From Gammaproteobacteria bacterium (GTDB lineage: Bacteria > Pseudomonadota > Gammaproteobacteria > Steroidobacterales > Foliamicaceae), in contig VYBN01000011.1 of the NCBI GenBank assembly GCA_009844425.1, positions 1 to 64,000 on the forward strand: a DNA stretch of 64,000 nucleotides, written 5' to 3'. Within the stretch, counting starts at the first letter, position 1, and every line of letters starts with the position of its first letter. The notes beneath the pieces were generated by a model. It had not been told where the DNA came from and made no database searches. It was given only the letters and a program-made list of their open reading frames with translations. Of the stretch, positions 1 to 9,070 are shown piece after piece. The position numbers and the translations under genes were made by a program.

Positions 1-345
1 GGCTTGCAGGCATGGCTCGAATCACGCTGGCGGCCGAATTGATTTACGCAGGGGCGTGGTGATTGGGCGAGACGCAGCTACGGCTGCAAAGCTGTAGCTG
101 TCAACAGAAAAAGCGCTAAGGTGTCTGTAAACCAAGGTAGTTTATGCCCCCCATCGAGCACCTGCGGCGGCATATTATATAGATGCCTTCATGTGTTCTG
201 TTGCGCAGCGTAAGGGACCGCGCCCGCCTCGGCCTGCTGGAGTTGCGCTCAAGGGTGCGTTCTCGTGGCGGTCCGGCCGGAACGCCTGAGCACATTCGGG
301 CGTCCGGATAAGAGGCGCGAGTAGCAATCGAATGGGAGAGGTTTC

Positions 346-1191
346 ATGAAACGCAGAACGGCATTGGGGCTTATTGGCGCCGCCGCGGCCGCGCCCCTGG
401 TGAGGGTTCCGGCAGCGCGGGCTGAGATGCTGGATCTGGATCCGTCCGATCGGCGCCACACGCTCATGATCACGCGCAAGCTCGCGCATACGATGGACGA
501 CAGCATTGTTTACTGGTGGGCGAAACTGCTGCGGATGGCCGTGGTGGACAAGATAGCGACCCCGCTATGGGACGTCCATGTGGGCGCATTGCTCAAGACC
601 CGGGACGTGGACGAGAACGGCGCATACGAGACGACGGCCATCAGCATGGTCTTCTACACCGACCTGGAGACCGGCGAATTTCTGGACACCTTCAAAAACC
701 CGTTTACGGGCCAGGAGGTCGAGGTCGGCTATTTCCCAGCCAGGCCGGGGAAGCAGGTGCGCAGCATCGATGAGTCCCGGAAGGAGCAACCGGCCGGGGA
801 CGGGTTCAGGAGCATCCGCATCCATCCGCTCGGCCCGGCCGTGATCGAGGGTGACGACGTATGGGTTCGGGACGACGCCATTTTCCGCATGGAACCCGAG
901 ACGCCGGAGGCCGGCCGGCCATTTCGCGGCAACGACTGGAGCACCTATCACGGTTCGCTCAAGGATGTGGCCAACCCGGAAGTCCTGAATGCGCCCGCAA
1001 CCTGGCACTTCAACGACATCCTGAGCTACCTGCCCTGGATGGGCATGGGCGACAGGCCCGGCGACTACGTCTCCCGCGGTTTCGGCCGCAAGGTGTCGTC
1101 TTTTGATGCCATGCCGGCAAGGCTGCGGGGACTGATCCGCACGAGGCACCTGGAAATCTACGACGACCCCGCGGGCGCGCTGGAGGGATAG
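346..1191 (+). CDS. DUF1838-like family protein with TAT-type signal
   Basis: MKRRTALGLIGAAAAAP leader; shared motif FYTDLETGEFLDTFKNPFTGQEVEV also present in three other ORFs here. Confidence 0.7.
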   Translation: MKRRTALGLIGAAAAAPLVRVPAARAEMLDLDPSDRRHTLMITRKLAHTMDDSIVYWWAKLLRMAVVDKIATPLWDVHVGALLKTRDVDENGAYETTAISMVFYTDLETGEFLDTFKNPFTGQEVEVGYFPARPGKQVRSIDESRKEQPAGDGFRSIRIHPLGPAVIEGDDVWVRDDAIFRMEPETPEAGRPFRGNDWSTYHGSLKDVANPEVLNAPATWHFNDILSYLPWMGMGDRPGDYVSRGFGRKVSSFDAMPARLRGLIRTRHLEIYDDPAGALEG

Positions 1192-1193
1192 AC

Positions 1194-2363
1194 ATGAGTG
1201 AGAAGCTCGGCAAGAACGATACGCCGGAGTCATTGAGGCGCCGGCAGCTGTTGGCCGCCGGATCGGCCGGCGCGGTGGCCCTGGCATTGGGCGGCCGTGC
1301 GGCGGGGGCCCAAGAAGCGGCCGCGGACGATGGCGGCCCCGTGAGCGTGGCCGCCGACGGCGACTACGAGCGCGTGCCGCTTCGCAAGGACACGGTGCGG
1401 GTGACCGCCGTGCAGTCGATCATGCGCGCCGTCCGCAACACCCAGAACCCCGGGCCCGAGATGAAGGCCAACCTCGACCACATGATCGAACTCATAGATC
1501 AGGCCAACGGCTTCGGCGGTGCTCAGGACCTGGTGTGCTTCCACGAACAGCCGATCATGGGCTGGAACCCGTGGACGCGCGAAGAGGTTCTGCGCGTGGC
1601 CATCGAAATACCGGGGCCGGAAACCGAGGCGTTGGGCAAGAAGGCGAGGGAATACGGCTGCTACGTCACCTTCGGCGCCTATGCGAAAGACCCGGACTGG
1701 CCGGGCCACCTGCTGCTCAACGGCGTGCTGATCGGCCCCAAGGGCAACGTGGTCGCCAATCACTGGAAGACCAACAATATCCGCGGCTTCATCCCCGGCT
1801 GGGACATCTTCACGACCGGGATCTACGATGTGCTGGACCGCTACCGCGAGATGTACGGCGAGGACGAAGTGCTGCAGGTGGCGCGCACCGACATCGGCAA
1901 TATCTCCTGCTCGATCACGCCGAGGCAGCCGGACGTGATCCGCGCGTTGGCCATGAAGGGCCTGGAAATCCGCCTGAGTTCGTCTTCCGGGGGTTACAGC
2001 CTCACCGAGGCCCAGGTCATCGCAGGGCACAACCGGCTCTGGAGCGTGGTCTGCAACCAGTCCGTTTCGCCGGAGCAGCCCGGTTTTCCGGAGTTCTCCG
2101 GTTCGGGCGACACGGCGATCTTCGATCCGCGCGGAACGATCGCGGCGCGCGCGAGGTCGGTACACGAGGAATTCGTCAGGACGACCATCCCGGTGGCGGC
2201 CTTCCGCCGCTCGCGCACCATTCCGCCCGGCGTGCCGATGGAAATGCTGCAGCCGGTTTACGACCGGTATGTGCCGCGCAACGGACCGAACGGTCAGGCG
2301 TCGTATCTGCCCGCGGACGGGGCCGACGCGTCGCGGCACTTCGCCGGCAACCGCAACTGGTGA
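1194..2363 (+). CDS. Carbon-nitrogen hydrolase (nitrilase superfamily) with TAT-type leader
   Basis: RRRQLLAAGSAGAVALALGG leader; candidate catalytic Glu (FHEQ), Lys (NHWKTNN), Cys (NISCSITPRQPDVIRALAMKG). Confidence 0.7.
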   Translation: MSEKLGKNDTPESLRRRQLLAAGSAGAVALALGGRAAGAQEAAADDGGPVSVAADGDYERVPLRKDTVRVTAVQSIMRAVRNTQNPGPEMKANLDHMIELIDQANGFGGAQDLVCFHEQPIMGWNPWTREEVLRVAIEIPGPETEALGKKAREYGCYVTFGAYAKDPDWPGHLLLNGVLIGPKGNVVANHWKTNNIRGFIPGWDIFTTGIYDVLDRYREMYGEDEVLQVARTDIGNISCSITPRQPDVIRALAMKGLEIRLSSSSGGYSLTEAQVIAGHNRLWSVVCNQSVSPEQPGFPEFSGSGDTAIFDPRGTIAARARSVHEEFVRTTIPVAAFRRSRTIPPGVPMEMLQPVYDRYVPRNGPNGQASYLPADGADASRHFAGNRNW

Positions 2364-2406
2364 CACCGAAGGATCACCGGCACGTGATACCGGTGGGCGA
2401 ATAGAA

Positions 2407-2435
2407 AACGGGCGGCTGCAAAACAGCCGCCCGTT
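2407..2435. terminator. Bidirectional hairpin between convergent genes
   Basis: Perfect 12-bp stem AACGGGCGGCTG-CAAAA-CAGCCGCCCGTT between convergent CDS ends. Confidence 0.75.
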
Positions 2436-2457
2436 CCCTACGTGAGGCTACTTTTGT

Positions 2458-4851
2458 CTAGAGGCGGGCCTGCACGGTGACGCCCACCTGCCGCGGGTCG
2501 GGCAGTGTAAGCGTAAAGCCGATGGCGCCCGTGGCGAAGCTGCTGGTGAAACGCCGCGCAGCCAGCACAGCGTCGGTGTCGGTCACGTTCTCTATCCAGA
2601 CCGTGACGGTGTAGCGATCATTCCGCCACCCGCCGCGCAGATTGCTCATTACCGCGGATTCCGTTTGCGCCAAGTTATGAACCCAGGCAAACGTCGCATC
2701 CTGATAGAACGAGTCCACGCGGGCAAACCACTCGCCTCCTCCGCCAGCAGGCATATTGAACGCCAGAGCAAATGCCACCGAGTTGTTCGGGTTGCGAGCC
2801 AATTCCCCATCCGCTGCGTCGTAGTAGCCGAATACCTGTGAAAACGGCGCATCCAGATATTTCTTGATGTCCGTCTCGTTGTAGTTGTAAGCCAGATTCA
2901 CGCGCCAGTTCTCATTCAAGGCATAGGCCGCGCTCAGTTCCCAGCCCCTGATGTCGGTGTTGCCCGAACCGGAGAAATCGATCTGCCGACCCAAAATGTC
3001 GTTGTCATCGAAGACGCCGTCGCCGTTGCTGTCCACGTTGGTCAGGAACGTCTGGAATAGCTGATTCGTCCATTCCATGAAATAAACGCCTGCATTCACG
3101 AACCCCCGGCCATTGGCAAGGCTGTGCTTCACGCCAAACTCGTAATTCTTCAGTACGCCTTCCGGTACGGTCGGGCCCGCCCCGAAATTGTCCTGGAAAA
3201 ACTGCGCCGCGGAAGGCGCCATTCCAACGATCTCGTTGTTGAAACCACCGGGGTTGTTCCCTTCCGCATAGCTGGCAAACACCATCGTGTCATCATTCAG
3301 TGTGTAGTCCAGAATGACGCGTGGCGTGGTTGAGCTGAAGGTCGCGTTAAGCGAGACTTCCGCACCCGTCTGACCCGGCGGGGCCTCCTGAACGATTGTT
3401 TCACCAAAATCCAGTTCTTCGTCCGCTCGCCGAGCTTCCACGCTCAGCGTCAACCGCTCGGTAATGTCATACGTGATGCTTCCGAACACGGCCTTGTTGG
3501 TCACCGTGGTATCGGGATCCAGCAGAGTGCCGATGCCGAACGCCCCACCGAAAGCGCCTCGCGCCGAGGCGCCATGGAACCGCGGACCGAAAAACGGACT
3601 GCAAAAGAAGCTTTGCGTGGATGAGCAGCCGAAACCGCTGCGTCGCTTGCCGTATGTGAGGTCGAGATAGTAGGCGCCGATCATCCAGCGCAGCCGTGCC
3701 TCCTGGGGCGAGGTCAGCCTCAACTCCTGGGTGAAGCTGGTGTCCTCCCATTCCGCGTACACCAGCAGTTCGCCAGGCAGGAGTTCGCGCATGTCCCGGG
3801 TGCGGTCCTTGAATGTGCCCGTGACGGATCCCAGCGTGTAGTCGCCGATGTCAACGCTGATTTCAAGGCTGTTGAGGATGACGTAGCGATCCAGACCCAT
3901 GTCGTCCTTGGGCCAGGACGCGCCGGGCGTGGACAGGTCAACGGAGGTGTCCAGGGCCAGCCCCGTCAATCCTTCGCGGGATATGGTTCCGCAGTAGTAG
4001 CTTCTGGCACGCGTGATGCTGGGGTTCGCACCCGGCGTGAAGAACGGCCCGCAGTTGTTCTCGGCGGCGAGTTGAAGGAACCGCACGCCCGCCCCGTCGT
4101 CGTCTTCGGAATAGATCGACCGGAACTTGATCGAGGAATTCTCTGTGGGCGTGGCATACAGGGTCAGGCTGATCCCGCGGGTTTGCTGGGAGCCCAATTT
4201 ATCGCCGCCCGGCCATTCATTGTCCCAGCCGCCATCGTAGCTGTAGTGCCGACCGGACAAGCGGAAGGAAAGCCTGTCAGCCACGATCGGACCTTCCACG
4301 CTGGCCTCCAGGTCCGCGCGGCCGTCCTGCCCGGCCACGAGCTGTAGGTCGGCTGCCCATTCGTCGCCCGGAGTTTTCGTGATGTAGTTCACGGCTCCGC
4401 CGAAAGTTGCGCGCCCGAAAAACGCGCTCTGGGGACCTTTCACCACTTCTACGCGCTCGATGTCGTTCATGGACACCCACTGGCTGGTGCCGCTGAGGTA
4501 GATGCCATCGACGAATGATGACGCCAGTTGCTGCGAGCGCACCGTGTTGCTGTTGTCCATGCCGCGGAACCTCAGCGCGGGATCGTTGCGGTTGGCGATC
4601 ACGTTGCTCATGTGCAGCCCGGGCGTGAAATTGGCGATATCTTCGATGCCGGTAATCGCCTGCGCCTTGATTTCCTCTGCAGTGAACGCGGAAATGCTTA
4701 GCGGAACGTCCTGAATGGATTCGCCGACCTTGCGGGCCGTTACCGTGATCTCCTCCATCAGGGGCAATTCGTCCTGACCGAAAGATGTGGCGGGGACAGC
4801 AAGCCCCAAAGGCACGATGATGAATGTTGCGAGAATTCGCTGCACGGACAT
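2458..4851 (-). CDS. TonB-dependent receptor
   Basis: EEITVTARKVGESIQDVPLSISAFTAEEI N-terminus, plug motifs and C-terminal beta-barrel; start chosen at MSVQRI after GGGAGGAG. Confidence 0.9.
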   Translation of the reverse strand: MSVQRILATFIIVPLGLAVPATSFGQDELPLMEEITVTARKVGESIQDVPLSISAFTAEEIKAQAITGIEDIANFTPGLHMSNVIANRNDPALRFRGMDNSNTVRSQQLASSFVDGIYLSGTSQWVSMNDIERVEVVKGPQSAFFGRATFGGAVNYITKTPGDEWAADLQLVAGQDGRADLEASVEGPIVADRLSFRLSGRHYSYDGGWDNEWPGGDKLGSQQTRGISLTLYATPTENSSIKFRSIYSEDDDGAGVRFLQLAAENNCGPFFTPGANPSITRARSYYCGTISREGLTGLALDTSVDLSTPGASWPKDDMGLDRYVILNSLEISVDIGDYTLGSVTGTFKDRTRDMRELLPGELLVYAEWEDTSFTQELRLTSPQEARLRWMIGAYYLDLTYGKRRSGFGCSSTQSFFCSPFFGPRFHGASARGAFGGAFGIGTLLDPDTTVTNKAVFGSITYDITERLTLSVEARRADEELDFGETIVQEAPPGQTGAEVSLNATFSSTTPRVILDYTLNDDTMVFASYAEGNNPGGFNNEIVGMAPSAAQFFQDNFGAGPTVPEGVLKNYEFGVKHSLANGRGFVNAGVYFMEWTNQLFQTFLTNVDSNGDGVFDDNDILGRQIDFSGSGNTDIRGWELSAAYALNENWRVNLAYNYNETDIKKYLDAPFSQVFGYYDAADGELARNPNNSVAFALAFNMPAGGGGEWFARVDSFYQDATFAWVHNLAQTESAVMSNLRGGWRNDRYTVTVWIENVTDTDAVLAARRFTSSFATGAIGFTLTLPDPRQVGVTVQARL

Positions 4852-5056
4852 GTTTTCTCCTCCCAAGGAAAAACTTGAACGCTCATCTTACCTGATACTC
4901 GCGCGCCGATTTCAATGTGCAATCCGTTGCCCGCATGCACGGAACAGTGATTTCCTGGGGCAGTGTTAGACATCGAAAGGTAACAAGTCGAACGCGTACC
5001 CGCTGCTCTGAGTGATGGTATGGTCAGCCGACTAGGTTCGAGCGCTTGGGAGGGTA

Positions 5057-5998
5057 ATGACAATGGCTGAGCCGGCTCGGCGCACAGTGACGCGAACAAT
5101 ATTCTTACTCGCCGCCCTCTTTGTGGCGCGTGCCGGTCTGACGGACTGGGACTACCTTACCGTCGAAGGCGCGGGCGGCGTCCCGCTGAACGTCGTCACG
5201 GCCGGCGACCCGGCCTCGCCCGCGATTCTGCTGATTCACGGCTTCGGTCAAAGCCACTACAGCTTCGTCCATCAGCTCAATTCCGATCTGGCCGACGATA
5301 ATTTCCTTGTGACCTTCGACTTGAGGGGACATGGGGGATCCGGCAAGCCATGGGCCGCGGAAGACTACACCGAGCACACGGTCTGGGCCGAGGACGTCGC
5401 CGCCGTGATCTCGGCCACCGGCATCGACCGGCCGGTGGTCGTCGCATGGTCGTACGGCACGATGATCGCGATGGACTATATCCGCGAGCACGGCACCGGC
5501 GACATCTCCGGGATCATTCTCACCGGCGGTCAGGGCGGCCTGAAGCCGTTGCGGATGCCGGGAACGGACGACCCGGACATGGCGGAGCTCGGGGAGATTC
5601 GCGTACTGCAGCAAAGACGGGACCTGGCCGACAATATCCGCGCCGGCGAACGGGTGATCGATCTACTCACCGCGTCGCCCTTGCCCGCGCCCGAGCGGGA
5701 GCTGTTCCGGTCGCTCGGCCTCATGGTGCCGTCCTATGTCCGCCGCGCCATGGTGAACCGCAGCCTGGACAACCAGGACCTCGTGGACCGGCTCTCTTTG
5801 CCGGTGCTGTTTGCCCTGGGCGCCGAGGACAACCCCTTCCAGCTTGAAGACGCGGCCGAACTCGCGGCAAGCCGCGAGAATGTGAGCCTCACCATCTACG
5901 AAGGGGCCGGGCACTCGGTGTTCCTCGAACAGCCGCAACGCTTCAACGACCAACTGCGCCGCTTCGCCGAAGAGACACGCTCCGACGCTGTACCCTGA
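5057..5998 (+). CDS. Alpha/beta hydrolase
   Basis: ILLIHGFGQSHYSF, FDLRGHGGSGKP, VVAWSYG nucleophile elbow region, GAGHSVFLEQPQRFN. Confidence 0.85.
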   Translation: MTMAEPARRTVTRTIFLLAALFVARAGLTDWDYLTVEGAGGVPLNVVTAGDPASPAILLIHGFGQSHYSFVHQLNSDLADDNFLVTFDLRGHGGSGKPWAAEDYTEHTVWAEDVAAVISATGIDRPVVVAWSYGTMIAMDYIREHGTGDISGIILTGGQGGLKPLRMPGTDDPDMAELGEIRVLQQRRDLADNIRAGERVIDLLTASPLPAPERELFRSLGLMVPSYVRRAMVNRSLDNQDLVDRLSLPVLFALGAEDNPFQLEDAAELAASRENVSLTIYEGAGHSVFLEQPQRFNDQLRRFAEETRSDAVP

Positions 5999-6026
5999 TC
6001 CCTCCACTGTTCGGGAGAAGATCGGA

Positions 6027-7199
6027 ATGCGCCGTATAGCCGTTTTCGTCGTCATTGCCGTCGCCGTGCTGGCGGCGGCGCTGTTCGTTGACTGGCGGTT
6101 CTGGTACCGGTGGTACACGCTGCCGGAGGACCCCGGCGAGTGGCCGGCGAGCTATTATCAGCCGGTCGTGGAGGTTCCCGGCAGTCCCGGAGAGTTTTTC
6201 CCGGCGGTTGGCGTGGCGGAACTGACGATCGAAGCCGGAGCCCTGGAGTCGGCGGCGGCCTGGGCGGAGCAACACAACAGCGTTGCGCTGCTGGTGCTGC
6301 ACCGGGGCGTAGTGCAGCTTGAACGTTACTGGCAGGGAATCGGGCCGGACTCGTTGTTCACGGGCCGCGCGATGACCCGGTCGCTGCTTCCCCCGCTGGT
6401 GGCGATCGCGATACAGGAAGGGGCCATCGAATCGCTGGACGATCCGGTCGGCCGCTATCTGCCGGAGTGGAGCGACGACGAACGCGGGCGGATCACGGTC
6501 CGCCAGTTGTTGCGGAACCTCAGCGGGCTCGAGAACCCGCCGCTGGCCGGCGATCCGGATCCCTATGCCAAGAACGCCCGCATATCGCTGGGTTCCGATT
6601 TTCGCGGCGCGGCGCTGGACTTCGATCTCGAAAACGTTCCGGGCGAGTTCTTCGCTTTCTCCAACGCCAATGCCCAACTGGTGGGAGCGGTGCTGGAGTC
6701 CGCAACGGGCGAGCCCTATGAGGACTATCTGAACAGCAGGCTGTGGGCCCCGCTGGGCGCCGGTCCGGCGCAGATCTACATGGACCGGCCCAACGGTATG
6801 CCCGCGGTCTACTGCTGTTACCGCGCCACGCCCAGGGACTGGCTGCGCTACGGCGCGGCGCTGGCGGCCGGTGGCCGCTTGGCGGACCGACGGCTGTGGC
6901 CGGAGGGCTGGGTGGAGGAGATGACGACAGGTTCGACCGTCTATCCGAATTACGGTTACCAGATCTGGGTGGGCAATCCGCCCGGAACCGGACGCCGCTA
7001 TGTCCAGGACCGCGAACAGGCCGCGCCGCACGGACCGCCCATCGAAGCCGACGGCGTCTTCTTCCTGGAGGGCGGCGGCTTTCGCACGATGTATGTGATC
7101 CCGGGCGAGGAACTGGTGATCCTGCGGCTGGGCTATTTCCATCCCGACTGGCTCACTTCCACGCTGCCCAACCTGGTCCTGGCCGGACTCGACGACTGA
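6027..7199 (+). CDS. Beta-lactamase/DD-peptidase-fold hydrolase with atypical active site
   Basis: Aligns by eye with the 34657-36873 protein; SxxK position reads AMTR. Confidence 0.75.
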   Translation: MRRIAVFVVIAVAVLAAALFVDWRFWYRWYTLPEDPGEWPASYYQPVVEVPGSPGEFFPAVGVAELTIEAGALESAAAWAEQHNSVALLVLHRGVVQLERYWQGIGPDSLFTGRAMTRSLLPPLVAIAIQEGAIESLDDPVGRYLPEWSDDERGRITVRQLLRNLSGLENPPLAGDPDPYAKNARISLGSDFRGAALDFDLENVPGEFFAFSNANAQLVGAVLESATGEPYEDYLNSRLWAPLGAGPAQIYMDRPNGMPAVYCCYRATPRDWLRYGAALAAGGRLADRRLWPEGWVEEMTTGSTVYPNYGYQIWVGNPPGTGRRYVQDREQAAPHGPPIEADGVFFLEGGGFRTMYVIPGEELVILRLGYFHPDWLTSTLPNLVLAGLDD

Positions 7200-7208
7200 G
7201 GAAACGCA

Positions 7209-8147
7209 ATGTCCAACATCAAGCTTCCGTTAAGCCCGCTCGCGCAACCCGCGCCGAAGGTGTCCACAACCCGGCGACACCTGTGCCAATCCCTGGTCGC
7301 GGGCGCCGCTTTGATCGGCCCCGGAATGCTTCCCTTGCGCGTTTCCGCGGACGGGGAACTCGACCTCAGCCGGGAACCGGACCTGCTGCGCGCGCTCGTG
7401 AAGATGCGTGGCAACCTGGACTCGGAACTCGCGATCGGCTGGTTGCGGGCGAAGAGATTCTCCATCTCGCAGGGGCGGATCGAACCGCTTTGCTCGCTTA
7501 TCGCCGCGGCTTTCAGCCGGTTCCGGCGCGTTTCCGACGACCTCTACGAGGCCGTCGTGCTGGAAGTCACCCACTACACCGATTTCGAGACCTGGGAACT
7601 GCTCGATACGCTGAGGATGCCGTTCACCGGCCGCGAGGTCGAAGTGCCCGCGTTCCGCTTCGGCCCCACGCGAACACGATTTGCGGTGAACCTGGACGAG
7701 AGCGAGGAATTCGAGCCGCAGGAGGGCACCACGCAGGGGGCCTTCTCGCCGGCCGCATCGGTGCGGATGACCAAGTCGATACATCCCGAATATGTCCGGG
7801 ACGGCACGCTGCTCCTGCGCCATGAAGAGCATGGCCGGGTCCGGCCCACCGACAGCGACATTCCCAACATGTTCTACAAGGAATCCACGATCTGGTCCGC
7901 GCCCCTGAAAGAAGTGCTCGATCCGAACGTGAAGCAGGTGGATTCGCTGGTGAACTACTCGGCGATGACCAGCTGGCGGCCCTGGATGTACATGGGCGAC
8001 GTTCCGGGCCATACGTCCTCGAACGGCCACGGCGCCAGGGCCCGGTCCATCGAAGACCTGCCGAATGATTTCCTGCGCTACACGCGGGAACTGCATCCGG
8101 ACGTGTTGCAGGACCCGGAAGCCGTGCTGGACGCGTTTGCGGGGTAG
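7209..8147 (+). CDS. DUF1838-like family protein
   Basis: HYTDFETWELLDTLRMPFTGREVEVPAFRFGPTRTR matches the family motif. Confidence 0.7.
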   Translation: MSNIKLPLSPLAQPAPKVSTTRRHLCQSLVAGAALIGPGMLPLRVSADGELDLSREPDLLRALVKMRGNLDSELAIGWLRAKRFSISQGRIEPLCSLIAAAFSRFRRVSDDLYEAVVLEVTHYTDFETWELLDTLRMPFTGREVEVPAFRFGPTRTRFAVNLDESEEFEPQEGTTQGAFSPAASVRMTKSIHPEYVRDGTLLLRHEEHGRVRPTDSDIPNMFYKESTIWSAPLKEVLDPNVKQVDSLVNYSAMTSWRPWMYMGDVPGHTSSNGHGARARSIEDLPNDFLRYTRELHPDVLQDPEAVLDAFAG

Positions 8148-8161
8148 AAGACCGGGCCGTC

Positions 8162-9037
8162 TTACAGGTCGAACGGGATCGGGCGTTCGAATTCGCCCCA
8201 GCGCGGCTCGAGCAGTTCGGGATATTCGCGCTCTATCCGGTCGAGAAACTCGCGCGGCAGTTCCGACGGGGAATTGATTTTCTTGCCGTCCCAGAATCCC
8301 GCCAGGTGGCCCATGCCTTCGGGCATCTTCAGCCAGGCGGGATGTTCGAAGGCGTAGTGTCCGCAGAAGTGGGCGGGCAGCGACGTGATGGTCTCGTTGG
8401 CGAACAGGTCGAATTCCACCCAGTTGCAGGAATTCTCGATGTGCGTGGCCGGCCAGTCCGGCGGAGCGCTGCGGACCAGGTCCATCTTGATCAGGTCGTT
8501 CTCGATCCGGAACTTGCGGTACGGAGCCTGGACGAACCCGTCGCCGGCCAGGTTGCGAAAACCGATCGGGCTTCCGATGGTTCCCGGATCGGTCAGCAGC
8601 GGCGTCACCGGCGCCTCAACCAGCTCGCCCGTTATGGGATTGGTGACCGAATCGGTGAATTCGTTGGTGTGGAGGTCCCGGGGAAGTGAAATGTTGTGAG
8701 CATGGATGCGGTAGTTGTGGTGGCCGAGATGGCGGAAATAGCTGTACTCGATGCCTTCGTAGCGGATCAGGGGCTCCGGGCGCCGTCCCCCGGGAATGAC
8801 GAAGACCAGCCAGTGGTACCAGGTGAGCGTCGTGCCTTGCTCCTCAACGAGGTCGCGTTCCATGCGCATCTGCGCGCGAAACTCCTCCACCGGGTCGTCG
8901 AAATGGAGGAATTCGGAGACGACCCGGCTGACCGGCGGCTCGACCGACTTGGGTGCGGCGGCCTCAAGCGCTCGCGCGCCGAGCAGAGAGCCGGTCGCGC
9001 CGGCCGCGGCGGTTACGAAAGTGCGTCTGTTTACCAT
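8162..9037 (-). CDS. DUF1838-like family protein, TAT-type leader
   Basis: VNRRTFVTAAAGATGSLLGA leader; LHTNEFTDSVTNPITGELVEAPVTP motif. Confidence 0.65.
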   Translation of the reverse strand: MVNRRTFVTAAAGATGSLLGARALEAAAPKSVEPPVSRVVSEFLHFDDPVEEFRAQMRMERDLVEEQGTTLTWYHWLVFVIPGGRRPEPLIRYEGIEYSYFRHLGHHNYRIHAHNISLPRDLHTNEFTDSVTNPITGELVEAPVTPLLTDPGTIGSPIGFRNLAGDGFVQAPYRKFRIENDLIKMDLVRSAPPDWPATHIENSCNWVEFDLFANETITSLPAHFCGHYAFEHPAWLKMPEGMGHLAGFWDGKKINSPSELPREFLDRIEREYPELLEPRWGEFERPIPFDL

Positions 9038-9070
9038 GGTAGGTCTTCTCCCTTGTTGTATCGGCGCCCC

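Noticed and set aside
1-345. Inverted repeat AGCTACGGCT-GCAA-AGCTGTAGCT near position 80-105
   Set aside because: Plausible terminator or stem, but the upstream gene is outside the window so function cannot be assigned.
1230-2366. Long antisense ORF (378 aa) opposite the nitrilase gene
   Set aside because: Composition typical of the reverse frame of a high-GC gene (Arg/His/Val-rich, no domain motif); the forward ORF has clear family motifs.
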